Below are positions 38,750 through 49,800 of a stretch of 64,000 bases of DNA, one piece after another. The DNA is from Apostichopus japonicus (Eukaryota > Echinodermata > Holothuroidea > Aspidochirotida > Stichopodidae). Location of the stretch: contig NC_092564.1 in assembly GCF_037975245.1 (NCBI RefSeq), positions 52,601-116,600 of the forward strand, in the 5' to 3' direction. How positions within the stretch are numbered: the stretch's first letter is position 1; the number at the start of each line of letters is the position of its first letter. A program made the position numbers and the translations under genes. Below the pieces are notes generated by a model. That model was not told the origin of the DNA, did no database searches, and saw only the letters and a program-made list of their open reading frames with translations.

Positions 38750-39310
38750 TAATCATGATGGCGTATGTGTGTATTTGTGTGCGTTTGTGACTGTGCATTT
38801 GCAGGCAGACCTCATACTTGGTATGAAGGTAAAAGAAGCTGATTGATTTTGGTGGAGGTCAAAGGTCATGAGTAACAAGAGGTCAACATATACATTTTAT
38901 TGCAAGAAGGGACAGATCTCATATTTGGTTGGTAGATGTACAGTACCCTATCAAATTAAGGTCCCTAATATTGCTTTTGGTGGAGGTCAAGGGTCATTTG
39001 AAGTCAGCAAATGTCAAACATTTACTTTACTCCCCTCTTACCTGTCTCTCTTCACTAACGCACCTTCCTAAACATAATATCGCAAGGGAACTTAGATAGA
39101 TCGCATATTTGATATGTAATTGTACCACCTTGAGAACAAAAAGCATAATGTTGTGGCCGGAGGTCAATGGTTGTTTGAGTTCACCAGGGGTCAGATTGTG
39201 AAAACCATGTTTTACACAATATTTCAACAAGGACAGATATCATATTTAGTATGTTGATGTATCTATCTATCACATTTAGTACAAGAAGCCTGTTGTTGAG
39301 GTAAATGGTC
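38750..39310. repeat. Dispersed AGGTCA-rich repeat, copy 2
   Basis: A head with GATGGCGTATGTGTGTATTTGTGTG is followed by about four units. 38856-38868 is a perfect AGGTCAAAGGTCA. No 3' hairpin was found. Confidence 0.7.
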
Positions 39311-40074
39311 ATTTCAGGACAGCCTTTATCATTTATTGGTTGTCACATCACACTTAATGTCTATACGTTCCAAGCCTCCTGTGACAAGAGAAAATCTAAT
39401 TTGTGAAGCATTGGATAGCTCGGCGACCAAAATACCAGTGTTGAGTAATATTGTAGCTCTTTTCTTGTTGTCCATAATCTTCAACATTTGTCTTATGATT
39501 TTACAGACTGAACAATTGACTATACTTTTTTTTACTTTTAAAGCAGCTATCACATTATGACTATTCTTTGCTGGACATATTGGATAACATAAATGTGTCT
39601 CATAACTAAGTTCTGCACTCTTACCAAATAAGGAATAACTTTTTTTTGAGGGAGGGGAAGTTTGAAAATTAAAGTTGGCTGTTGTTTGGACGGGTGTACC
39701 ACACGTCCCTTCTCCTCAGAGAAGTTTATCAGAGATTCTGCAAAGGTATTCCCAATATATCTAACAACTTTTTGAGGAAATGAAAGGCATCAATCTTTAA
39801 TGATGCACTTTTCATCAGATCACAGAATATTACACATTGCATGTGAATTCGCCTGTGATCAGATCTCAAGGGACCATGGATGATCCAGCCTTTTTTTGAT
39901 GAGTGTGATATCCCATGTGAACATGTGGGAATGGAAGTACATGTCCTGAACTTGATATGCAAACAGGAACCAAATTATTACCTTTTTTTTGCTCTTCTGG
40001 GTTAAACATTCACTTTCTGTTTTATATCTTTTACTTTTACATGAGATGTATGTTTCTTATGAAAATATCTTCAG
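39311..40074 (+). other. Intron 2, distal part: nothing recognised
   Basis: AT-rich intron sequence. A pair of 74-codon open frames on opposite strands at 39329-39560 mirror each other and lack any domain signal. Confidence 0.5.
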
Positions 40075-40204
40075 GGCAAGATCATCACCTGTAACATCAA
40101 ACTCTTTCCATGTGATGACCCACCTCAAATGAGAATTCTTGTGACTGGCAATGGAATCAACTTTGAACAGACGGTTACACAAGATAGTACCTATTTAATA
40201 CCAG
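40075..40204 (+). CDS. Exon 3: middle part of module 1
   Basis: The acceptor is TATCTTCAG and the donor is CCAG|GTAAAT, phase 0 to 1. The exon gives 43 codons and the first base of a Gly. Features in order are an ITCNIKLFPCDDPP segment with two Cys, a beta-type strand (MRILVTG) and a strand-turn ending in STYLIPG. The exon at 61422 has the same phase pair and the same layout, with an SCSNP turn, a hydrophobic strand and a closing VHVG. This supports homology between the two exons. Confidence 0.8.
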
Positions 40205-40319
40205 GTAAATATTTTAGATCATTTTCATTCAATATACTATAGCACATGCCAAAGCCTACATTGATATCGTATGTTCGTACTGCTCATCACTCTGCTTACC
40301 ACAGGAAAGTCTGCCATAT

Positions 40320-40682
40320 TGAGAGGGCACAGGGCACTAAAATTAAATCTACTTGTCTTAACTCCTCCACACTTCAAGGAGAGGGTACCTGGCACTAAAA
40401 TTAAATCTATTTGTCTTAACTCCTCCACACTTCAAGGAGAGTGTACAGGGCACTAAAATACAATCTACTTCTCTTAACTCCTCCACACTTCAGAGAGAGG
40501 GTACAGGGCACTAAAATACAATCTACTTGTCTTAACTCCTCCACACTTCAAGGAGAGGGAATAGGGCACTAAAATTCAATCTATTTGTCTTAACTCCTCC
40601 ACACTTCAAGGAGAGGGTCCAGGGCACTAAAGTCCAATCTACTTGTCTTAACTCCTCAACACTTCAAGGGCACTAAAATCCA
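40320..40682. repeat. 58-bp minisatellite, about six units
   Basis: Units of 58 bp read gagaggg-acagggcactaa, aat-aatctacttgtctt, then aactcctccacacttcaag, with point changes and one or two indels. The array ends in a truncated unit that runs directly into the retrotransposon fragment at 40676. Confidence 0.9.
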
Positions 40683-41340
40683 AGTGGGGAGTGACATTGT
40701 TGAGTCGTCATCATCAGTAAGTGACCTGGGTATCATTCTTGACTCCACCTTTGACATGGTGAATCACCTGTCATCAATCTGTAGTGTAGCATACCATCAC
40801 TTGCACAACATCAATTTGAAGTCACTTGATACCAGCACTGCTGAAACACTGCTTGATTGTTGTAATGCTGTCTTAGCTGGTCTTCCCAAACGCTTAATAA
40901 ACAAGCTACAGGTTGTCCAAAATAGTGCAACATGATAAATTTGGGGCATAAATTGTCAGCCCTCTATTACCTTCACTGTCTTCCAATTCAAAAAAGAATC
41001 AACGATAAAATTCTTTTGCTAACTTGGAAGGCCCTTCATGGGCAAACACTACAAAATTTGTGTGATCTCATCTCCCCTTAAAAGCCAACTCATTCTCTCA
41101 GCTTTCAACATGCCCAATCTCCTTATTTAGCCTCGCTTCTAATTCAATGGTCCATACAGTGGTCGTACATTTTCTAGAATTGGCCCTCGTTTTATGGAAT
41201 TTCAAACAACATGAACTCAGACGTTGCCACTCACTGAACAGGTTCAAAAAACAGTGTAAAACCTTTTTTTGTTTTGAGGAACTTATAGAGTGTTCCACGA
41301 TATCAGCGCTCTATAAATACTGACTGATGATGATGATGAT
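40676..41340 (+). pseudogene. CR1/L2-like non-LTR retrotransposon 3' fragment
   Basis: The reading frame from about 40684 (VGSDIVESSSSVSDLGIILD, later LLDCCNAVLAGLP, KLQVVQNSA) matches the post-YADD part of CR1/L2-type RT proteins. A stop at about 40935 and frame changes follow, with YLHCLPIQKRINDKILLL and WKALHG still readable. The 3' end has the CR1/L2 signature: 'gcgctctataaatac' followed by a (TGA)n tail at 41321-41340. It is 5' truncated and dead. Confidence 0.85.
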
Positions 41341-42200
41341 ACTTCATAAAGTGAAGCTAAGATGTTGTTCATGTTTAATTTGTACAATCAATGTGGCCAG
41401 TACAAGAACTATTGAAATTGGTGAAGGCCAGAGGTCATTTGACTTCATCATAGGCCAAAGGTTGAAATCATCCTAGAACATGTTACGCTCTGATTAATTT
41501 TAAACTTCATGTGTACATTTACAGTGCACACTATTGAAATTTGTGGAGGTAATCGGTTATCAAAGTTTGAAAACTTTGAAATCATGATAACTCACAAAGT
41601 GAAACTTGGATGTACTTAATACTTTGTATGTAGACACCCTTGGGAAGTACCACAACCATTATTGGAAATCAAAAGTCATTTGAGTTCAACAGCGGTCAAA
41701 CTCTGAAACCATGTGAACATAGTATCTGCAAAAGTTAAACATGGATAAATATCATACTTCGTAAACAATACACCTTACTAATTTCCAGAACCTTATTGTT
41801 TCCTATGGAGGTCAAAGCTCATTTAATATCAACAGAGGTCAGTCATTCTTTAAACCAAATAAACATGTACCTTCAATGCAAAGAGTGGATGTACTTCATA
41901 TGTAGCATATATGGCTCAACCTTCATGAGTACAAGAAATGTAATTGGTTTATAGTGGTATAGATCATCGTAAGTCAAAGTCTTACAAACTTCTAAATACA
42001 GTGATTCTAACACGTAAAGCATGGATGAAATTTATATTGTGTGTGTAAACTCGCCTTTAATAGTTATTACCAGAACTCTGTATCAGTGGAGATCAAAGGG
42101 CAAAACTTTCAAATGTTGTGTGCAGTGTTACAGTAAATGTTCTCATATGAAACTTGGCATGGAATCACTAAGCCTGTTGGCTTTCTGATACTTTGTAATA
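41341..42200. repeat. Dispersed AGGTCA-rich repeat, copy 3 (with 3' end)
   Basis: About six diverged units follow the retrotransposon tail. The copy ends with GGCATGGAATCACTAAGCC, a short hairpin and the CTTTCTGAT end also seen at 44050, 60900 and 62460. The head is missing, so the copy is 5' truncated or overwritten by the retroelement. Confidence 0.75.
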
Positions 42201-42379
42201 CCTATAATTCTTTCTAATACTGATAATTGTCAAATATCATTAGAGAATACATAATTGTTAAAAAAAGGGGAGCAAGACTATGTCCAACAAAAAACATGGT
42301 CTTAAAGTGTGCTTGGCTTTACTAACTGCAAGAAAACTTACACTGAATATAATGAAATTGTTTGAATTTCTCTTTGTAG

Positions 42380-42474
42380 GTTTGACCTATTCCCCTTTTC
42401 CAGTTTTCAGTTCTTCGGTTGATGTTGAAATAGTGGTTCAATTTGAGCCACAAGATGATGGCATTGTTGTAGGG
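42380..42474 (+). CDS. Exon 4: beta-rich part of module 1
   Basis: Spliced from TCTTTGTAG to GGG|GTAAGT, phase 1 to 0. It gives 31 codons plus a split Gly and contains a strand pattern VDVEIVVQFEPQDDGIVVG. The exon at 63067-63149 has the same phases and the matching pattern IDLSINVTMELQPDLEHILTT, so the two are probable duplicates. There are no Cys residues. Confidence 0.75.
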
Positions 42475-42609
42475 GTAAGTATTGAGGTGCACTACAGTAT
42501 TCACCAGGTGTTCTATAGGTCAAGAAAGAATAATCTTAAGATTTGATTCACAGTTTGCAAAAGTAGGTAAGTTTGGTGCTATTCTGATTTACGATGCAGA
42601 AGCCTCAGT

Positions 42610-43080
42610 AACCTTTGTGATGGTGCTTGTGAGTGTGGGTGTGTGCTTGTGTGGATGTGATGGCTACAGTTACTTGTAAAGTTTATATCTCATCAACCAC
42701 AAGTTGAGTCAAGTAATGCTTGATAGTTAGATGTCCCTTGATGTGTACTTGTGCCCTAGTTGTTTGTGATTCCCATCTCATGAATATTAATGATATTATG
42801 TGACTTTGCAATGATATTCTTAAAAAGTTAATATATCTCTTCAACCATATGTGTGGTTAAGTTCATACATGGTATGGTAATATAAAGTCTACGTAGTAGT
42901 GTATGTTCTTTGCAACAAGACCTTTTACCTCTTTATTATTTATCTGTGAGTGGGGTTTAATTTGAATTCTTGGAAAAGGGTAGATCCACCTTGTTGAGTG
43001 CTAGAACCCTATTGAAATTGGTAGAGGTCAAAGGTCACATGTGGTGGACATGTGTCAAAATCTGAAAACCTTTTAAACAT
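42610..43080. repeat. Dispersed AGGTCA-rich repeat, copy 4
   Basis: A TG-rich head (tgtgggtgtgtgcttgtgtgg) is followed by units with a perfect AGGTCAAAGGTCA at 43025-43037. A detached 3' end of the same family (ggcaaggaatcacaaagccaactggctttctgg) lies at about 44022-44055. The copy may therefore have been split by the retroelement at 43285-43578. Confidence 0.65.
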
Positions 43081-43284
43081 GGTTTCTTGTTGTGAATATA
43101 GTTGGTTAAATTCAGTTCAGTTTAGTGTTGTGATGGGTCTCTATGGGACTTCAACAAAATATACAATCATACAGGAAATGAAATCTGCTTCAGAATGTTG
43201 CTTTAAATGTGCACTGAAACTGCTGTTTTCGGTTTTCACCCTCTGAGCTTCAAGGGGTCAGGTTATCTTTATTATGTGAAATTA

Positions 43285-43578
43285 AGTCCAAACATTCTTG
43301 GGGGATAGGTCATTTATTGTTTCTGCCCCTCGCTTATGGAACCAACTTCCCTTAAAAATCAGAAAAACATCTACTCTCTCTAACTTTAAGAATCTTGAGC
43401 ATAAAATCCCACTTGATGTTAAAAGCTTTTATATGATCTTATACCATAAAGTTTTTCTTCTGTCATTGTTTTGTATTATTCTGTATTATTTGTATCATTT
43501 CTCATTGTCATTTGCGCCATGAACATTCTTTGAGTGGTGTGTGCGCATTATACGTCTTATTATTATGATTAGTATTAT
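43285..43578 (+). pseudogene. CR1/L2-like retrotransposon 3' end
   Basis: The frame GDRSFIVSAPRLWNQLPL, then IRKTSTLSNFKNLEHKI, is the conserved C-terminus of CR1/L2-type RT proteins. It is followed by a short 3' UTR and a degenerate TTATTATTATGATTA tail. Only the last about 75 codons remain. Confidence 0.85.
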
Positions 43579-44982
43579 CTCAAAGGGGCTTAAATTTGGG
43601 CATTTTATCTGTGATTTATACTAGATGGCTTTTGCTTTGGCAGTAAGTCTGAAACTATTTCACAGTGTACTAACAATGTCATGTAACTCATTCATTTACT
43701 AATAATAATTAAATAGATGCATTATAGCAGAGGTGATTTCCTAGCTCAAACTTGGCAAAATAAATGTTCTTTTATTCATACATCTATGTGTCTTTATTTC
43801 CCATAGGGAGACTGTTCTTTCTGGATATTGAAACATTTTGGAATAACAATTCCATACTGTAAAAGCTTTACTAGTAAATAAACTGGGTTATGCCAACAAG
43901 GGAGTGCTACAAATAAGACCTAAAAATCTCTACTCTTTTCTTGTTCTCACTCAATTCTTGGACAAATTTAACTCACTTGCTCTACATTAGTCAGGTAGTT
44001 ATTTGAATTTTGAGCACATTGTATGGCAAGGAATCACAAAGCCAACTGGCTTTCTGGTTATACTATGTCACTAAATAGACTTTGTCAACATGATAACTGA
44101 TTCCTGGCACCATCCTTTATATTTTACCCATAAGTCACATTGATAATCCCTCTTCATATTGGTGTGCACAATTTTGGGACTATTAACATGTATGGCTTAC
44201 CACACTATGAATATGTTCGGGCATTGGAACCAGGGGCAAAAGAAATCTATATGATGTTGATTGCATGTGTGTCTGTGCGTATGTATGTGTGTATGTATGT
44301 TATACCCAAGCATGTGACATGAACTCAAAAAGTATACATTATGCGTACTTGATATGCTTCTGATATAATCATTGCTAGAGGTCAAGTGTCACTGAGGTCA
44401 GTAGGAGGCTGTCACAGGGCACTGGTATGTAATCAGGTGGTTCCCAGATCCATAGTTAGATTGATTACGGTTAGATAGAGCATGAATGCTGGAAAGATGA
44501 CAAGCCAGGATTCCTCAAGTTTTGTAGTGCATTGTTTTCTTTTCTGTCTATTTACAATATGTACAGAGGTGGTGGTTGAGTACACACCAGAATGTCACAC
44601 CGATAATTGGCCACAAGCCGACACACATAGGCCATGCCTATAGTATACTCTGGTTGTCATAAACATCACAGAAAAAACCCTGAAAAGGAGGAACAGAAAA
44701 CTCTTTTAATCTGTGTTGATTAACACATCAAACATGAACCATTGATCCTCAACACAAAACTTGAGATTATTGTAACATAGTTGTATTGTAGGTAATCAGT
44801 ATCCTCAGCCTGGTTTGAATCTTCAATATAATCACTTTTCCTTTCATTAAGTCTACTCATCTTTTTGTTAACCTTTTCATAAATCCATTTATAATATTGT
44901 ATTCTACACCGCTACTTAATCTCTAGGACACTAAAAGGCTTAACTGAATCAAATAGGTTAGAAATTTTACTTACAGTACAGA
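43579..44982 (+). other. Intron 4 segment with repeat debris
   Basis: It holds the detached 3' end of the AGGTCA repeat family (about 44022-44055), a short TG/GTAT-rich head and one repeat unit at about 44225-44410. No exon was recognised. Confidence 0.55.
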
Positions 44983-46505
44983 CAGTGTTCGACTTATGGC
45001 CAAAAAATTGCATAGCAACAAATTTTGACAATTGCTATACAATATTTTTGTTGCATAGCAGTTCCCCAATATTGAATAGCAGTTTTGAAATTACCACAAA
45101 CGGACCAAATGTTGGCGATCAATGTATTAACTAGAAAATGTTTGTTTATTATTATTATTTATACTAGTGTTGCTACGATAATCGTTTTCAATATCGGTAT
45201 CGGCCGATATTTGCAATATCGGCAGCATGTCGGTATCGGTAAAATTTTGCCTAATTGCCGATAACAGCAAACCGATATTGAACTTCTCTTTTTAACAGCA
45301 GAGCTACCTGTACTTATTTATACTTGCAATGATTTGTTAATCTGCCCAAGACGATCCATTTCTTTAGCGTCAGTTAAACTCAGATTCATTTTCGATTAAT
45401 ATTCATGGAAACTTGACTCTCCGTAACGTCTAAAAACACGTCTACGGCGCGCGAATATAACCAATGACCTTCGTGAACCTTGGCCTACACACAGCATTAG
45501 TGCAGCATATGTACACTGTACTAACCATTCATTTACTCAAAGGCCTCCGTGAAAACCTTGAACATGATGCATACAGTAACTGCACAGTTCAGCAGTGTTG
45601 GAAAACCTTGTTCAATTTCCCGCGAACACACTGCCGATTTCCCGCCTGTGTTCGCCTGCCTAGCACGCGTAACGTGCGAGCATAAAGGCGTGGTGTCCAG
45701 GGGCCCGTCTTAGGGCTATGGTGGGGTCATGAGGTAGAACCCCTCGTGGGGATCCTGGGGGCGAAAGCCCCCGAAAATTGTCATTTTTTGCGATGTCTGG
45801 CGATGAAAAAATTTGCAGTTGAGGATGCAAAATACTGACAACTTTTTTTATTTAAATTGTCACGAAACTGATGAAAATTTTAAAATGACAAGTTAAAGTA
45901 GCTATATTATGTTATAAAATGAAAGGAGATTTAATCTGTCTTTCAATCTTTAAAAAGTGCAACTTACAAAACTTCCGATATTATGAAACACTGCCTAACA
46001 ATGAATAGCGTGCACTATGCGTACATTTTTACAACTGCAGTGTTTAACCCTATACCCAACTACTGTGCCACGGTACATGTGCTGCGAATTTGCCCAGGTA
46101 CCTTCCCAACAACTGTGAGCTCATCCCCTGTGTAACACCTGTTTGTTAACATTTTTTTGGCACGTTGCCAGGGAACCTTTTAGTTACGTGAGATCCGTAA
46201 CCGCCGAGGTGGTTAGGCTATTTGCTTTACACTTAACTATGGTAGGATATTATTTTTTCAGGTTTTTTTTTTTCGCTATACTGTCAAGTGAATAAGTTGT
46301 ACATTGAGTATAAACTCAATAAATTATAACTTCTACATTGTGATCGACAGTTCGTAAGTTAAGGTTTGAGTGTTTGCTCCCAAATCTGACTAGGAATTTG
46401 TATCGCACAAATCGGCACAATGTGCGATGCTGATTTGGAAACGTCTCGCAAGTTTGTCGTTTTGGATCGCATTTTGCGATGCGATACCGGAAAAATCGAA
46501 CACTG
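44983..46505. mobile_element. hAT-superfamily DNA transposon, non-autonomous
   Basis: The 1523-bp element begins CAGTGTTCGACTTATGG and ends with the inverted match AAAAATCGAACACTG. It is flanked by a perfect 8-bp target duplication, AGTACAGA (44975-44982 and 46506-46513). CAGTG ends with 8-bp duplications define hAT elements. There is no transposase frame. Inside, about 45168-45295 resembles another repeat rich in TATCGGCCGATA-like steps, perhaps a nested insertion. A GC-rich patch lies at 45660-45780. Confidence 0.93.
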
Positions 46506-46513
46506 AGTACAGA

Positions 46514-47734
46514 CTCAAACTCTTGTAATACCTGTTTTTCTACCATATGGTCCTTTGGTCAATGTAACCTACGAATACACCTACAAACATCCTCTCTCTC
46601 AGAGAGATGAGGTGCAACTAACATGAAAGTGCATAACATTTAATGACATCAAGCTTCACTACATTCCTCATAAAAAAAAAGCACTACTGTACATCCTAGA
46701 TCCCAGTACCATTCACCCACTGAGATTTGAGAGAAAAGCCAGAAGATTCCCTCTCCCAAAAAACACATGGACAAACCCTTCAATAAGAGGACTCAAGAGC
46801 TTCTTAACTGCTGAACCAGTTGTGACTTTGTGACAAATTCGAAAAACCTAATAATGGAATAAAAGAATGAATTTACAAACAAGAGGACAATGACCTTAAT
46901 TATAGTCTAATACATACTGTAAAATTTTCTTTGCAAGCATCACTTAAGTTGCAATTCAGGCCTAGAGATTTGTTGACAAGCACAACTGCATCAAGGTTTT
47001 GACATCTTTGGTAATTTTGCTGAATATTGGGTAATAAAAATCATAGAGTCAATGTAAATTTGAGATAAATTTCATCACAATGCTATGCATTTTGGAATTA
47101 TAAAGAAGTCCAGAATTGTGTATTCTTGCAAAGTGCTATAGTGATTGGCTGATAGAGGTTCCCTTAAGTGCTGAATATTCATAACTACTGTGCCTTTAGG
47201 GTGTGGCCTAATGTTTATGAAAAGGGTCCTTATTTTAAAAAAAAAAGCTTTCAGAATTGTACTGTTTATCATCGTTTATGGTAATCTTCCCTTTTATTAA
47301 TAGTACACAAGGTCATTAGTTGGAACATTGAAACCAGGAATAAAGCTGCATTTAATTGCAAAATAAAGCAAAACAAAGCCTGACGATGTGCCAATGTATT
47401 TCTTTGTTCAAACTCACAATGCAAATGTTGTTGATGAAAATTCGATCATCAGGGTCTTACTGTATAGTTGAAGATGATTGATTAGGCAAACAGCAGCAGT
47501 CTGAGGCAGGAACCTAGGTCACCAAGCTGGATATATAGCAAGCAGTGTATGACATAGGTCAACAGTACAAAAGGTTAGCTTAACTGTGCTAAAACTGAAT
47601 ATATTTATGCAGTATTATCGCCCATATACAGGATTGGTGAAACATAAATATATATTTTTTCAACATTACAAGTTGCATGGAAGTAATGAAGTGATCACAT
47701 TATTAGGCTCCTTATTGCTTTACAAATCTTTGCT
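46514..47734 (+). other. Intron 4 segment: nothing recognised
   Basis: AT-rich sequence with short A runs (46672, 47240). Open frames are short and without structure. Confidence 0.5.
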
Positions 47735-47990
47735 CATCTTTAGTCTCCTTAGCTCAGTGGTTAACTTTAGCTCAGTGGTTAATGCCTGTGCCTTTCAATC
47801 ATAAGGTCCCGAGTTTGAGTCACTCCAAGATTAATGTATGTCGTCCAGTTACAGAGTTGTTGACAATTCATTATCGTGGACTTTAAATATGTATCTAAGA
47901 GACTGACTTCGGTCAGCTTGCGGCTTTGATAAGCCAATGATGGCTTCTTCCCTGCTTGCAGGATGATCTAAAATACATGTATACATCATA
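47735..47990 (+). mobile_element. tRNA-derived SINE with doubled A box
   Basis: TCCTTAGCTCAGTGGTTAA (pol III A box) is followed by a second TTTAGCTCAGTGGTTAATGC. GGTCCCGAGTTTGAGTCAC (B box) follows after tRNA-like spacing. The body includes AAGCCAATGATGGCTTC, which can fold. The tRNA stems are not complete, so this is a SINE and not a tRNA gene. Its 3' end was not defined precisely. Confidence 0.75.
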
Positions 47991-48369
47991 AGAAATAGGT
48001 ATAAAAATTCTTAATTGGAATATAATTTATAAAAATATTAGTGTATTAACTTTATACTAAGCAATATTTTCAATCCATTTCTTGTAACACTTAATTCCCT
48101 TTCATGTGTTCAGAAAGTTTGCTTTAAACCTACTTATAGTCCTTGAGGTGCTTTTCATATTAAAAGGTCTTGTTTGATAACCAAATGGAAGTTTCATCAA
48201 TTCAAAAGGGTAGGACTAACATACAGTAGATCTATGGCAAGTTGGTTGCTGCCGGGTACAAGTAACATGCAGGTTTAACAAGACATGGTGTACAAAACAA
48301 GGTTCTAACATGATCATGGTATGGAAAATTGTTTGCCATGAAATGAGAAATTCCAAATGCTAATGTTTC

Positions 48370-48680
48370 AAATTTTCTGAAAACTTGTAACACTGAAAAG
48401 TTACACAGTATTGTACTTGGTATGTTGATCCATCTTAGCACAAGAACCCTATTCTAGTATGTGGAGTTTAACAGTCTGAAACCCTTAACACAATACCTCT
48501 CAATGCAAAGCTTCAAGTTACCTCATACTTGTCATATTGGTCCACTTTAGGAGTACAAAGTTCTGTAGTTTGATGTGGAGGTCAAACATCACTTTCGGTC
48601 ATTAGTCAAAGTAAGAAAAGCTTGAATGAACTTCATGATTTGTGGATCCCACTTTGTGACATACAAGAATCCTAATGCCG
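48370..48680. repeat. Dispersed AGGTCA-rich repeat, copy 5 (degenerate)
   Basis: Two to three eroded units with 'cttggtatgttgatcca', 'acaagaaccctatt' and 'tgtggaggtcaaacatcactttcggtc' are seen. Neither end is preserved. Confidence 0.6.
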
Positions 48681-49116
48681 TACATTTGGAAAGTTTAATT
48701 TAATACAGCTGTTAATGATCTCAGTATTTACAATTTCTGCAAATGCAACTTATGTAGAAATACTGTTTCCTTTGCAGATGAATGATTTATTATAAAACAA
48801 ACATTTTCAGCTCATGACACATCATAGCTACACAGTTTGCTATACTGTTGTCAAATACAGTACACAACATGTCACCAGATTTGAAATTATCTTTGCCCTG
48901 CAAAGTGCTATGACAATGTGGTGTTTGACAAAAGATGCAAAAAGTTTCCAGCATTTCTTGCTAGCAATATATATTAACCAATGGAATATCCCCTTCATTG
49001 TACAGTATTGAGCATTGTTGATTAAGTCTCATGTATGTATCAAATATGAATTAAAAGTTAATGAGAAGACTTTATTTGTGAGTACTAATTATTGTGTTTT
49101 GTTCATTTATCCATAG

Positions 49117-49341
49117 ATGGATATACAAGCTGTGAACTTTCCTATAAGGTTTACATTATTTCATGATGTACTGATACAGACACCACCATGCACATCAGAT
49201 GCTCATAAACAGGACTGTTCTGCCATGGAGGTGCTAGCAGAAAGTATCCCACCACCAAGAACATGTTCAAGAAAGGTCAATTGTAATGGCATTGATTGTG
49301 AAGACACAATCCTGTATTCTGTAAACGGCGGGCCTGTGATG
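49117..49341 (+). CDS. Exon 5: end of module 1 and cysteine part of module 2
   Basis: The acceptor is TTTATCCATAG and the donor is ATG|GTAAGT, phase 0 to 0, 75 codons. It opens with a strand segment MDIQAVNFPIRFTLF that completes module 1. A Cys-rich stretch with the same C-x5-C-x4-C order as exon 2 follows (CSRKVNCNGIDC) after a Pro-rich turn. Like exon 2 it ends on a Met codon at the donor, so the intron position is conserved between modules. It joins exon 4 in phase. Confidence 0.85.
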
Positions 49342-49796
49342 GTAAGTAGTTCAGTACCTTAGCATCATTTACTTCCTCGTAATGAATTCGCGGAGGGTGT
49401 TGCTGGGATCAGTTGAGGTCAGCGGTTAACAGTGTGAATACCATGTAAATATACTTAAAGACCATTGCCAAATCTGATTGCGGTCAGCACGGAGTGCGCT
49501 CGGAAACCTTATTGTTCACATCGTCAGCTGCTTAACGCCTCACTGATCAGCCCTCAGCTGAGTTAATGACTGAGGCTGCCTGTCTGTGACATAGATGTAG
49601 ACAATGGACTTCCTCAGTGACCAAAATGAATGAAATGTCATTCTGAATAGGGATAAACTTCATTTTTGTTCAAACTTGCTTGCATTTACAGTCGATGGAA
49701 CTTCATCTAGTAACTTTTAGTGTTAACACATGCAGTCTTGTATATGCTATCTGTATTACAGTACCCCTGTCTATAGGCCTATAGGTGATGTATTCT
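49342..49796 (+). other. Intron 5, first part: nothing recognised
   Basis: Intronic sequence with no open exon or repeat signature that I can name. Confidence 0.45.
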
Positions 49797-49800
49797 TTAA

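Noticed and set aside
47752-47830. Possible functional tRNA gene
   Set aside because: A and B boxes are present, but acceptor and anticodon stems do not pair properly, and a SINE-like body follows.
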